DNA from: Phyllostachys edulis
Lineage: Eukaryota > Streptophyta > Magnoliopsida > Poales > Poaceae
Reading direction: 5' to 3'
NCBI GenBank assembly: GCA_036346405.1
Contig: CM070546.1
Coordinates: forward strand, 96,470,955-96,534,954
DNA: 64,000 nucleotides
Positions 24,400 to 35,589 of the stretch are shown in pieces; position 1 is the first letter of the stretch, and every line of letters starts with the position of its first letter. The notes under the pieces are model-generated. The model saw nothing but the letters and a program-made list of their open reading frames with translations. It was not told the DNA's origin and ran no database searches. The translations under genes were made by a program, and so were the position numbers.

Positions 24400-25434
24400 G
24401 CTTTGAGGCTGCGGGGACAATCTTCGATCTGAAGATCCACCACCTTGCCCGTCCTCCATTAGGGCGAGGGGCTCTCGATCTTCTTAGGGCATGGGTTAGC
24501 ATAATGCCCCTACAGTTGCGGAGAAGCAAGTGACCCGGCGGCCGGGTTGCGAGGGCCACCTGGCCGACTTCGCGGTGCGTGATTGGGGCACGGCTGCACT
24601 GCGAAGGGCGAGGCAGTCTTGGCAACCTCGAAGTCTTGAAGTCCGAGCACGGACCCCGAGAGTACCACAGTGAGGACGGAAGAACTGGTCCTAGGCGACT
24701 TGTAGGACTCCACTTGCGCTGCGGGGAATCCTAAGCTCTCGGCGACATGCTTTCGGCGACGATGGCCTTGTCGACCAAGGTCTGGAAATCGGGAAGTCGA
24801 CAATGGATAGTTTGTCCTTAAGCTCCTCGGACAAGCCACGCTTTGAACTTTGCTTGCTTGGCCATATCGGTGGCCACATCCTCGAGAACATAACGAGCGG
24901 ATGGTTGAACTTCGTAGACATACTCCTGGCCAGAGCTCGCCCTGCTTGAGGCGAAAACTCTGCTTCTTGATCTCCATCAAGCGGCGGATATGAGATCGAC
25001 GGAAGGCGTCTGAAACTCCTCCCAAGTGGCAGGTGTGGTCTGCGGGCTGCATGGCGAAAGCTATCCCACCATGACAAAGTTGCACCCTCCAGTGGTGCGA
25101 TGCAAGCAGCGCCTTCTCGTGCTCTCGCAACTGCGATCTTGAGCTTCCGCTCCACCAGGCAAGCCGATCGTCGGCATCGGCGGAGTCCTCGGACACAGGA
25201 AAGGTGGGGTGAGTCTGAAGAAACTCAGCGAGGCCCCACGAGGCGATGGGTATTCCTTGCGGATCTGAAGCACCGATGAAATTTGAGGTGTTGCGCGATG
25301 ACGTCGATAGAACTCTCTGTCATCCGCCGCGGTTGCGCTCTATCTCAAGAAGAACCTCGGCCATGGTTGGAGGAGGAGGAAGCTCCTCGTCCGGACCAGG
25401 TTGCTGGCCTTGGCACTTCTGAGTCGTCCACCAT
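24400..25434 (-). pseudogene. gag: Element C gag, broken
   Basis: The likely ATG is at 25432-25434, opening MVDDSEVP. Capsid homology follows at 24700-25150 with ATLSWWDSFRHAA, LSEELKDKLSI and neighbouring motifs of Tekay Gag. A zinc-knuckle remnant (NCRGIM after a Cys-rich stretch) lies near 24490-24530 but is frameshifted. The N-terminal Pro/Ser-rich region differs from that of element A, so A and C are distinct families in one clade. Confidence 0.8.
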
Positions 25435-26178
25435 CTGTTACAATGAAATTTGGTTAGCAACTAAACCCGAAAAACATAGCCTTAAAAAAGCAAAAGCTAA
25501 CGACTAGGGAATGGAATATCGCCCAAATCGAAAGCCAAAAACAGCGAGTAATTAAACTTTAAAAAGCTTCTAAAAGACTCTAAAACAGCAAATGATCACC
25601 AAAAACAAGGCTCAACTTCTCAACACAACTAACCCGTATTGAATGAACGAGTAATTGATCGAGAAGACAAAAATCAGATTGTAAGGTGAGATCTAATGCT
25701 ACTAAAGAGCAAGGTTAAATCAGCGAAATAAGTGTTAGATACTTAGCTAACTAGTATCACATCTTACCCTTTTATTCCCACAAGTTTTAGTTGAATTAAC
25801 GTCTCATTTTCTACCTTAATCACTAACTTGAGCTTGCTGCCCTAAAATGCTTGCTTGCTGTCCTAAATTTCCAGATTTGAATTCCATCTCCAAATACTTC
25901 CATTCTTCACCAAAAGACAGCCAAGACTTCAATTTTAGGACTCTCATAAGTTCCCCAAAAACCCAATTTAATCGATAACAACTAATTTTGAGGGAAGGAG
26001 AGGTAAACAATTTTTTAAAAAAAAACTCAAACTAGAGCAAGGTGAGATAGAAAGCTAAGATAGGTAAGGAGTAAAATCTGAGAATTACTTAAGCTTTCAT
26101 AAACTCTTTGATACTTCGAAAATAAGTTTTCCAAAATATCCTAAAGGCGACCAAGCTTGGGTTACTACGGTCAGGATG
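25435..26178 (-). other. Element C untranslated leader, no gene seen
   Basis: A roughly 740-base AT-rich stretch between the gag start and the PBS. It contains only short frames without recognisable similarity. Confidence 0.65.
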
Positions 26179-26190
26179 GCTCTGATACCA
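26179..26190 (-). other. Element C primer binding site (tRNA-iMet)
   Basis: On the minus strand TGGTATCAGAGC is an exact match to the plant initiator-Met PBS. It follows the 5' LTR end (GGTCTCACA) by five bases. Confidence 0.95.
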
Positions 26191-26195
26191 ACTTT

Positions 26196-29100
26196 TGTGA
26201 GACCCCGATTTATTAGGCTCATAATACTTGGTCATCCAATTGACCCTAGTATTATCAACTAAATAAACCGTGCCTCGAGATATATGTACTCCCCAAGAAT
26301 CAGTACACACAACTCATTACAAAAGAATGCATCAATTCCATTCAAACACATAGAAACAGAACAAGCAACAAACCGAAGTTAGTATAAATAAGGGATAGTT
26401 ATTACAAAAGAGGGCCGACCGGCCAAATAACAACAAGTCTACCAAGATACAGCGGAAGCAAAAGGGCCATAAAGATGGCCATAACAAAACCAACGGTGTG
26501 CCTTCACCCACAAGGCAATGGCCAGGACCGCCAAACTAGTCGCTTTCCCAACCCATGCACATCTCATAAAAGTAGAGCCCTTTGGACCCTACCTCCTCTG
26601 CAACAAAGTTATTAAGCAAAGCAAATGAGTACAAAAATGTACTACATAAGGCGGCGATGTAATATAACAGAACTATAGTTTAACTACATGCAAGCTTTAT
26701 TTAAGTGGATGAGGCTTTGGACTTATTTTAGCATAAAGCAAGTTTTCATTTGCAATATTTAAATAGATTCCAAAGCAATGTTGCAATTCATTTTTCATTT
26801 GCAAGAAACAACGAGACAAGTAACAATTGATAGATAACAATCACGGAAGTGGCTAACCCATTAGCCACCACAATAGCATGAACATCCATTCATACCAACC
26901 CATCAAGTTTTAATTTAAATGTTGTAGTCTAGTTCTTGCGACCTTACCAAGCATGTCCATAACCTAGGGCGAGGCTATTGAATAGTTTTAACCTGCGGGG
27001 TGTACCAATGTACCCACACGTCGGACCGCCTTTTAGCCACATGATTTAGCACACTTCCTTTGGTATGCAAGCACGGCTAAGTCCTCTGAGACATTTCCAA
27101 TGGATGATGCTAATTAAAACCCATAACCCACGGGATAAGGACACACTAGGCAGACCTAACCGGTGCGCTAATGCTCCTCTCCCACACCACACATAACATT
27201 TAAAACCACCCACCGACCAGCTCATAATTAACACCTCCCAAAGTACTTAGTCAAGAGAGGTCCCATATCCCCTCGTGTGGTTATACATAAGAAGCGCTGG
27301 CTTAGTGACACAAGTAACTCGGTCCTTGGGGACTTAGGCACCATTCGATCACACCCAAAATATCACACCAACATCCATTGTGCCCAAGTCAATAACAGTT
27401 TTGTTTTCATTTTGGTTTTATTTGTTTACAAAGTAACAAGCCACAAGAAGGACAAAATGGAATAAAGATTTTAGTGTGATCAAGGTCATCGACATAATGT
27501 AAACAACCGCCCATTTCTACCGTTATCTAAGCATTGCTAAGCATTATCAACGTAAACTACTAGCGATAAGAGTCCATCCATGAACTCTAAATCGCAGCAA
27601 GATAATCCTAGGCTTAGTAGTAGAGAATGAACATTTACCTACAGAATATGCATCTATAGGATTACTAGCGACATTTTAACACAAAGTAGCATGCATACAT
27701 ATAAGTGAAACAAAGTATTAAGCTTTAAAGTAATGGACAATAAATGGATATGATCAAACTGCTTGCCTTGCTGATTTTGCTCAATATATTGCTGAGGGTC
27801 ACTCACGGGTTCAAAGTACTAAATGGGCACCCTAACGAAAATCTGAAAAGAAACGATAAGAACGACGAAAACCACAAGACAGCACAGCAAACCAACTCCA
27901 AATGCTCTGAAATTTCTACAGCAGCAAGAGGATGATTTTTAGGGAATTTAGCAATAAGAACCAATGGATTTGGATTCTCAATGCAAAAGTTATGAGCAAA
28001 ACAAATCTGCTCAGCCCTAAAAATACCAAACTGCCACTATTCACTAATTTAATTATGAGGCAACATTTTCTAGAAAGGTGGTGATACTGAGATTTTTACT
28101 GTAAAACCAGCACCTCATGAGGTGAGTAACACAATTGAGTTCACCTCATTTAGAGATATATTGCACTTTCTATAAGTTTTCAAAAACAAGAACTTGAACA
28201 AAATTATAATGCACAAGAAAGTTTTCTGAAAATAGTGACATGCCTAAATCCTATTCTAACATTTAGAGCATTAACAGAGAAACCAACAAAGTTGGATTCA
28301 CTCAAAAATAATCTCTGAGATCAATAATTATGCATTTTACAAGTTAATGGAATTTCTAGTATAACATTTAAAGCTAGTTTTGAAATCTATTTGTAAAACC
28401 ATGTTCTGGAGCCGAACTGGGCTCATACCCATTTTAGATTGGAGCCCAGGTCAAGCCAGAGCTAACACAATTTGAATCACCCTATTTGGATTTAAATTGA
28501 ATTAGTTATGCAATTTTAAAGTTCATACCTTTTTAGTTCTTAAAATAACAGTTCACTGGAATTTCTAAAACCATAAAGACATGGGAGGGCGTGAGCCACA
28601 GATCTGAGATCTAACGGCTCGAGACCTCCCAGGATTCTGCCTGCCTTGCCAGCCAGGTCCAGAGGTCATGGACCTCCTAGCAGCAGCCTTGCAGCGAGAG
28701 GAGGTCGTGGCCGTTGATGGCACATCCAGCGGGCCTAACCTGAAAGGAGGTCCTCAGCAGCTGCGATCAACACGGGAGGACATAAGCGGCTCGGATCAAT
28801 GCGGGAGGTCATAGCGGCAGAGATGACCTCGAGGAGGTCAAGCGGAGGTCTTAGCGTCGCGAGACCTCGGGGAGGTGCAGGCGGCCACGATGCGCAAGGG
28901 AGGTCTTGGGCGTGCAGATTTCCTCGGAGGAGGTATGGGGCGTCGGACCCAGCGCCCTTGCGCTTCAGCGCCTTCGGACGAGGGAGTTAATCTTGCGCGA
29001 GGACATAAGGAGGTCGTGCGCGAGGTCTTAAATCGCAACAAGGGGCGGATTAAAGGCATTTAAGGCACAACCAATGATTAACAATGATTGAGGTATTAAG

Positions 29101-31200
29101 TCGAAGGATCTTTGTCCTAAAATGACAACATGAGCTGCTTGTTCTTGTCGACAAAGATCCCGAGCCGAAGAAATGGTCTCGCGGCGATGTAGACCTCGCG
29201 GCGACATCCAAGAGCACCATTAAAAGTGCGCAATAGTGTTGCGCACACTTGGGACCACTCTCGGCAATGGCGGCGGCCTTGAGCGCCGGCGGAGCGAGAT
29301 AACAGATGACAAGCATGGCCCAAAGACTAAAATGTGAAGTAAAGCTCCGCAACTTCATTCAAGCGTGTGCCCGACATCTAAGGACTACCGGGAAGGTTAC
29401 AGGAGGTCGAGAGGAGCCTGATGAGGTCGAGGAAGGAAGGACCGGTCTTGGGGAAGAAAGGTGTTCCACGACCAAGCTCCAACTTCAAGATCCACTTTGG
29501 CCACCTCTGAAAAATGCCCAAACAAATTAAGTTAGGGTTAACTTCCAAGAGGTTTTGGGAGCACAAAGTGAGCAAGGGTTGAAAAGGAGCCCTTTGGAAC
29601 TCTTGTGCCTTGAGAAGCTCAAGGACTTCAACAATGGCAGCCACCAGAGAGGAGGTTAGTGAGGTGGGAGCTCGGCCAAGCAGGCATGGCAAGCTCAAGT
29701 GTGTAAAAAAAGCCAAAGGGGGCTCAAGGGAATCTTATACCAATAGCACGGAGGTCTGCACCATGGGTTAAGCTCATGGTGAGCTTAGCCCATGGGGAGG
29801 TCCATGGGAGGTCTGGACTTGGATAAGGCGGATGGGGCAGAGTAGGTTAAGGCAGGCGTGGTCTAGGGCGGAAAGAGTGACACGCATTTAATGCTTGAGG
29901 CGAGCCGTTGGATGTGACTAGGCTCTGACTTTGCCTACTGCCATGGCTCGGGCACGAGAGCCCAAGCTAGGAGAAGAACAGGACCTCAAGCTCACCGTCG
30001 GATTAAGTGAATGAGAAGGTCTGGCCATCGGATGTTCATTTTGAACCGTTATGTTTTAAGTATTGGGAGGAGGTCCAGCCACATGATCCGAGCAGGAGGT
30101 CGTGGCCCTCGATCTCCACATTCTTGACGCCAAGCGTGGAAAAAGGGACAGGCGGTCCAAGGCGTTGGATCTCAATTCAGCAGTGCGGACCTCTGGGAGG
30201 ACTTAAGCGCCGCGACTAGAAAAATGAGGGGAGGTCATGGCCTTGGGATTTAAATCCAAGGGCACATAACAAATAGGGAGGTCTGAGCTTGCATAGCACA
30301 AGGGAGGTCATGGCCTTTAGATTTAGATCTAAGAGCTCACGACCTCACGTCTTGTGAGGAGATCGATCGCCTGAGGCAAGGAGGAGGTCGTGGCGTGGAT
30401 TTTAATCAGCGGTGCACAACATGAGATGGGGAGGTCGGATCGCTAGATTTTGAGGGAGGTGGTGGGTGTTGGATCGATCCAGCTGACTCGACCTCAACAA
30501 ATGGGAGGTCGGGTGGTTTGGTAGCGAGGAGAGGTCATGGCCATGGATCGTTGATCCAAGAGTGTGACCTCATGTGGGTGAGGAGGACACAGGCTGCGTT
30601 CTTGAGGAGGAGGTCGTGGCGGTTGGATGTAAATCCAGCAGTGCGACCTCATCAAGGTGAAAGGAGGTCGGGCTAAGGTGCAGAAATGGTTGAAATTTGG
30701 ACCGGCTTTGCCAGCTGCTAGCCAAAGGAACGATCTGGGTTTTTGAATTAGAACCTTTAAGCAGTGAGACTTTGCGAGAATTGTTTGGGATAGCCAAACA
30801 ACTCCAAAATTATGAAATTCAAGCTGGAGCTTGCGATGATAAGATTAACCTCACATAAATTTTCCAGAGGTTTTTATGCAATGCATTTTTCTCAGGAAAT
30901 TCATTAAGGTTGTTCAAAGGATTGTTTTACCTCCAAAATTTATCAAACAAGTTTTACAACTTGCGATATTTTTCGAGAGGGGTCCCACATCAACTTTAGG
31001 ACCAAGGAAAAATTATTTTCCAAATGTTTGGCTCAAGAGTGGTGACAAATGGAAAAAGGACTTGACTTTTGGTCAACAAGGACTTTGTGTTTTTGGAATA
31101 CACAAATCTTGGACAATAATTACATGTGAGAAAAAGTTTTAATTTCTACACATTTAATTACATTTGAAACAAACCCTGATTATACATTTGGGATGTTACA
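26196..31200 (-). repeat. Element C 5' LTR, about 5.0 kb
   Basis: It starts TGTAACATCCC at 31200 and ends GGTCTCACA at 26196 on the minus strand. It matches 16019-21028 throughout, including the GGAGGTC array at 28590-30680. Differences from the other copy are clustered at C/G-rich short motifs. Confidence 0.93.
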
Positions 31201-31381
31201 GTTTCATAGCATCAAAAGCACCAACCATTGCTGAATCACAAAAATGTCCACAATAAGGTTTCTGGAATATGGACAAATTTCTAATTCCAGATTTTATTAT
31301 GAGGCAAAGATCACATAAAACTAGGGATGCATATAGCGATACTGATAGCAGACAACACATTGCAATTCTTAATATACACAA
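31201..31381 (-). pseudogene. gag: Element B gag N-terminus and leader, beyond element C
   Basis: The minus strand ends in SAMVGAFDAMKL at the element C junction; the left flank of C continues with a copia Gag segment containing FHRWQTRV. This places the N-terminus of B's Gag here, separated from its remainder by 15 kb of C. GTTTC at 31201-31205 is the right target duplication. Upstream sequence is leader without further clear coding homology. Confidence 0.75.
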
Positions 31382-32304
31382 TAATATGATTATAGCAGTA
31401 ATGCAGTGCGTGCGACCAACTTACAATTAGGCTCGATGAAGAGCGAGGAAGGCATGCGATTTGAAGCGATGCATGTCACGAGATGATGTAAATGCAATGA
31501 CGGTCGTCTTGAATCTTGTTGCCCGAAACCTTATGGCTGCCCTGTGTAGGTGAACTCTGTGACAATAGTTCAGAGATACCCGCTCACCCTCCTTCCCGGT
31601 GCACATCGAGGAGAAGGAACGGCTTGGTTCGACAGCACAATTCTCGGTCTGAGAAGAGCGAGAGAGGAAGAAGAAGGAAAATTGAGGTCAAATCGTCAAA
31701 CCTCGTATGGACGTCTCCATATCCTTTTTAAGGTCGAGACAATTACTCTCTAGTAACTATCACAATAAACCACTGGTAACTGCTAATTCAAAAACAATTA
31801 ACGGTCATTAAGCAGTGTATATTGATCTTGATTACACACTAGTCTCAGGCTTGACGGTGTATTACGACCACCTTGGTCTATGGATCAACCACTATTTTCG
31901 ACCATCTTGGTCTATGCCTTCAACCACACTAGTCTGTGGCCCGACCATACGGTCTATGCCTTCCGACCACAGCGGTCTATGGCCCGACGGAGAGAGAAAT
32001 GCACAATCAACAAAACAAAGATGGGTGGGTTCACGACACAATCATGGTGGTGCGTCGCAATCACAAGTCACACGATTGCCACGCGAATATATGCGCGTGC
32101 GAGCGTACGTGCATGTGTGTGTGACTTTAGCTATAGTCCTCCTCATGTAACCCCATGTCATGTGACACATGTTTCAAGGGGTGGCAAGGACTCCACCTTA
32201 TAAATTGCTCTCCCACCACTTGGTTAGGCAGTATGGGACTAAACCATACATGCTTTGGAATTTTAGGAATGAATGGGCCTTTTACACGTATGGGCCCAAT
32301 TCTA
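31382..32304. other. Unassigned copia-like leader/LTR DNA with a GACCAC...GGTCTATGG repeat
   Basis: No protein homology is seen. It probably holds the leader and part of the 5' LTR of element B: on the minus strand there are TATA-like motifs at 32195-32205 (AATTTATAAGG) and near 31725. Bases 31860-31990 hold five imperfect units built from CGACCA(C/T) and GGTCTATG(G/C). No PBS was found, so the LTR end could not be placed. Confidence 0.45.
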
Positions 32305-33330
32305 ATAGTTTGTTCGAACCTGTTAAGTGTGTGACCTTGTAGGTTCATGCGTAATCGGTTGTGACTCGGATAATCTTTTCCGACTACTAGTCGTTAGCGG
32401 TTCCTAGCAAGACATAACGATTCACGAATACACATAAATAATATCGGACGAACCTTAATGCAATATGATCTACGAGTAGGTCCTTATCACATACGACTAG
32501 CTCGTATCTCTATACAACCAGTTCATATTTAGTCATAACGGTTAGTAACTCCTTACAACTAGTTTCGACGATTAGTAATCATGTTAAACCCGGTCTATGA
32601 CCAGCTCGTATCTCCATACGACTAGTCCATATCTGATCGGCCCCTGAATGACACCTTACGTATTACGCCCTTGCCTCATGATATCTGGTTGAACTTTAGG
32701 TGAGATAATTAGTCATCCATAGACTGTTCAATACTTTCTTGATCAAGTGTCATATAACCTCATGTGGTCGACTCTTCAACCACTAGTGGCATGGCCATGC
32801 ACTTTCTTTATCTGACCACATCAAGGGGCCCAAAGACATCTCTCCTATTATGTTAGGAGGGGCAAATCTCATATCCGACCAGTTGCATTCCTCCGCATGT
32901 TTCATACCATACCCAAAAGCTACCTTTATAACTACCTAGTTACAGAGTAGCGTTTGGCAACCCCTAAGTGCACTATTACACATGTAGAACCATGCTGATC
33001 TCAGGTCTAAGGATTATACATCACCATTGCTTGAGACCAACTGATGACACATAAAATCATAACTAGTGTCTCAAGGTAGGTCAATCCAACACCATGTTCT
33101 CTAACATATGTTTACATTATTGATTCGATATCCCTATATCCATGACCGGTGAAACATGGTCATCAATCAATACATGTGTTGGTCGATAAGTCCCTAGTGT
33201 TCCTACCAGGGATATATTTAGAACGACATCATATAAGTTAAAGAGCTTCACCAACAAGTCACGTACTTGTTAATCTTTATAACCGATGATTCATTCAAGG
33301 AACATAATAACTTTTATTCTATAAGGGCCA
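32305..33330 (-). repeat. Copia LTR segment similar to the element D 5' LTR
   Basis: This kilobase is alignable to 40341-41385 but visibly more diverged than the other LTR pairs of the window. The first part of the LTR is missing here (cut at 33330) and similarity also stops at 32305, before the promoter. It is either the truncated 3' LTR of D, or the U3 of element B's 5' LTR from a related family. The sequence contains several TACGACTAG/TACGACCAG motifs. Confidence 0.7.
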
Positions 33331-33353
33331 ATAAGTCACTTAGAAGACCATCT

Positions 33354-33741
33354 TTATGGGCCAATAAGTCCATATACATCCGCATATATAAGGGCCAATA
33401 AGTCACTTTCTCTCTCACCTCTGGTCATGAAAGGCGCCTTCGTCATCTTGCCAAGTAAACAAGATTTACATGTTTCAAATGATTCAAAATCAAATGAGTT
33501 CAGAAGACCATCTTTATGGAGCTTCATCATGCGCTTCTCATTTATATGACCTAGACGATAATACCAAATAAAAGTGGTATTCAAATCATTAGGTCGAAGT
33601 CTCTTAGCATTAATGTTATAGATAGGCTCATCCTCAAGATTCAAAACATACAATCCATTCACCAATAGAGCATGGCCATAAAGCATATCTTTAAAATAAA
33701 TTGAACAACAATTGTTTTTTATTCTGAACTCATAACATACG
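33354..33741 (-). pseudogene. Element D GAG-pre-integrase domain
   Basis: The frame reads CYEFRIKNNCCSIYFKDM and later YRLGHINEKRMMKLHKDGLL with CKSCLLGKM, the HHCC zinc-binding pre-integrase domain of copia polyproteins. It ends after DLLALIYADVYG, the very start of the integrase core, at a junction made of short local repeats. The upstream part (NIISAL at 38897-38930) lies on the other side of element E. Confidence 0.87.
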
Positions 33742-34648
33742 TGATGAATCACGGTGGCGATCTTCCGATAGGTTCGATTGATTTAAATCGTGAGGGCGTT
33801 GGCGCTTTGAGGCTTCAGGCCATGAGATCGTCACCTCGCAATTCGCTACACCCGCATGCATTGCCGTTAAACCCGCTTGCCGCGATCGACCTTACCACGA
33901 GGGTTATGATTCACGCAAGCAATCGAAGCAACTCACAAGAACAAGGTAGATGCAATCTGAAATATATTGCGAATATAGATGAAGTTCACAAGTGGGGTTC
34001 CTCAAACCGAACAAGCGGCGAAAGCGCAAAGTGGCGAGAATAATCTAAGAAAAACCCAACCCTAAGCGTGGCGGCTACTACACATATATAGGGGAACATG
34101 AGAGGTGGGAACCCTCGGCGGTGAAGCTGTTCACAGTCTTGTTCACGTGAGCAGTGCAGCCCCCTAGGGTGATCGGCCATCACATGGGCCTTATGGGCCA
34201 AGTCGACCCATATATTACATAGCTAGTGGGCCAATAATTGGTGTGTGACACCATGGTATGTAAATCTTGGCCTTGGGCATGTAGACATAGCTCGGCTTGT
34301 AGGAGTAGAAGTAGCGTGGTCCAATTGGATAAAATGGTATTGCGGTGGCATAAGTCCAAGCTGTGGAAGATTGAGTTGAAGTAGTAGTTGTAGGTCTTCT
34401 TGAAGTGGTCGTAGACCTGCGAGCTAGTCCTAGGTCTTCAGAAGTGGTCGTGAACCTGCCGAGACCTGATCGTGGAGTCTTGGAAGTGGTCGTAAACCTG
34501 CAAAAAGCTGGTCGTGGAGTCTTTTGGAAGTGGTCGTAGACCTGCGAGGCTGGTCGTAGTCCCTCTGAGCTGGTCGTAGACCTGCTGAGAACCGGTCGTG
34601 GGTCTTCTCAAAGTCGTGGTTGTATCCTTAGGGTCGATGTCCTCATCA
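33742..34648 (-). repeat. Element E 3' LTR
   Basis: It is bounded by the PPT at 34649-34661 and by copia D at 33741. It is similar end to end to 37984-38891. A TATA-like CTATATATG lies at about 34082-34092 on the minus strand, with the equivalent near 38325. The U3 part (34390-34610) is a tandem array around GTGGTCGTAGACCTGC. Confidence 0.92.
34390..34610 (-). repeat. GGTCGTAGACC tandem array in element E LTR
   Basis: AGTGGTCGT(A/G)(G/A)ACCTGC recurs at 34404, 34443, 34485 and 34529, spaced 39-44 bases apart, alternating with CTGGTCGT(G/A) units. The arms GGTC and GACC flank a three-base centre. The same array is at 38640-38860 in the 5' LTR. Confidence 0.85.
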
Positions 34649-34661
34649 TCCTCCCCTTCTT
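34649..34661 (-). other. Element E polypurine tract
   Basis: On the minus strand AAGAAGGGGAGGA lies immediately before the LTR start TGATGAGGAC. In one frame the tract and the LTR start also encode acidic codons (EGEDDEDI), the usual pol C-terminal ending of related Ty3 families. Confidence 0.92.
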
Positions 34662-35350
34662 GAATTTGAGTCGTCCTCGACTCAGTCGTTTTCCCAAAGT
34701 CATCACTCTCTGCAAAAGGTTAGTAGCAGGAGGCAAAGGAACATGCATTTCTTCTAATGGATCACGGAGACCCTTTGCAAATTTCACAAATTCGATGAAG
34801 TTCAGATTTAGTGGCAAGCATAACACACCCCTTCAATTTAATCCCCTCGGAACTAGCATTAGGTGCCACTTTCTCCCCTTTAGGTGGGAAAACACGTTTT
34901 TCTACTTGTTGATTTTCAGAATCATGTTCATTGGTGTTTCGTTCATTTTTAGCACGCTCTACTTCATCTTTCACAATTTCAGCGGTGTCAAAGCGCAACA
35001 ACAATCTTCTTACCCCTATGTGAGAATGAGTAGGTATTAGCTCTACCATGGTGCAAAACATCATTATCATATATCCAAGGCCTCCAGAGCAACAAAGAGC
35101 ATGCTTGCATAGGCACTACATCAAAGTCGAGAACTATCTTTGTAATTACCGGTGAAAATTGCACTCTCACAACTTGGTTTACCTTTAACTTACCACACGA
35201 ATTGAACCATTGGATGTAGTAGGGACATGGGTGTGGGCTGTGTAAGCCAAACTTCTTAACCATCTCGGAACTTGCAAGGTTATTGCAGCTCCCTCCATCA
35301 ATGATTACTCTGCGAGGCTCTGTCTTTTCTGAAAATCTGGTTTGAAACAA
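34662..35350 (-). pseudogene. Element E protease with truncated downstream pol linker
   Basis: The retropepsin motif VIIDGGSCNNLAS has its Asp codon at 35297-35299 and continues through HPCPYYIQWFNSCGKLKV and VVPMQACSLLLWRPW, matching the DGGSCNN-type protease of grass Ty3 elements. The following acidic linker (EIVKDEVERAKNERNTNEHD in part) runs to LPPATNLLQ near 34725. There the normal RT start is missing and the frame passes into the pol C-terminal tail. The frame breaks at least twice. Confidence 0.85.
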
Positions 35351-35589
35351 GTTGTCTTAGTTGATTTTGCTCCGCTCTCTCCACTTGTGCGCTCAGCACT
35401 CGTTGTGCAACAAGGCTCATATGATTCCCAGTGTCAACAGCAGTTACTTGTTCCTCTACATCATCAGCATCACTGTCTGTTTCGTCTCCTCCACCTGCAA
35501 TGTTAGCTGCAAGTACATATTCATCCTCAATATCACTAGCACTTACATAACCTCCATCTGCGGTGGCAAGGTATGCTTTCGTGACTTGG

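Larger units (their letters stand above)
16019..31200 (-). mobile_element. Element C: complete Tekay-type Ty3/gypsy element with two LTRs
   Basis: A 15.2-kb element in minus orientation: 5' LTR 26196-31200, PBS 26179-26190, gag, protease, RT, RNase H, integrase, chromodomain, PPT 21029-21044, 3' LTR 16019-21028. The two LTRs are alike end to end, so the insertion looks fairly recent relative to its host element B. All protein domains are present but broken by frame changes. It splits the gag gene of B and is bordered by GTTTA/GTTTC. Confidence 0.93.

Noticed and set aside
26179..26190. tRNA-like match considered as a tRNA gene
   Set aside because: Only the 12-base PBS complementary to the tRNA 3' end is present; no cloverleaf surrounds it.
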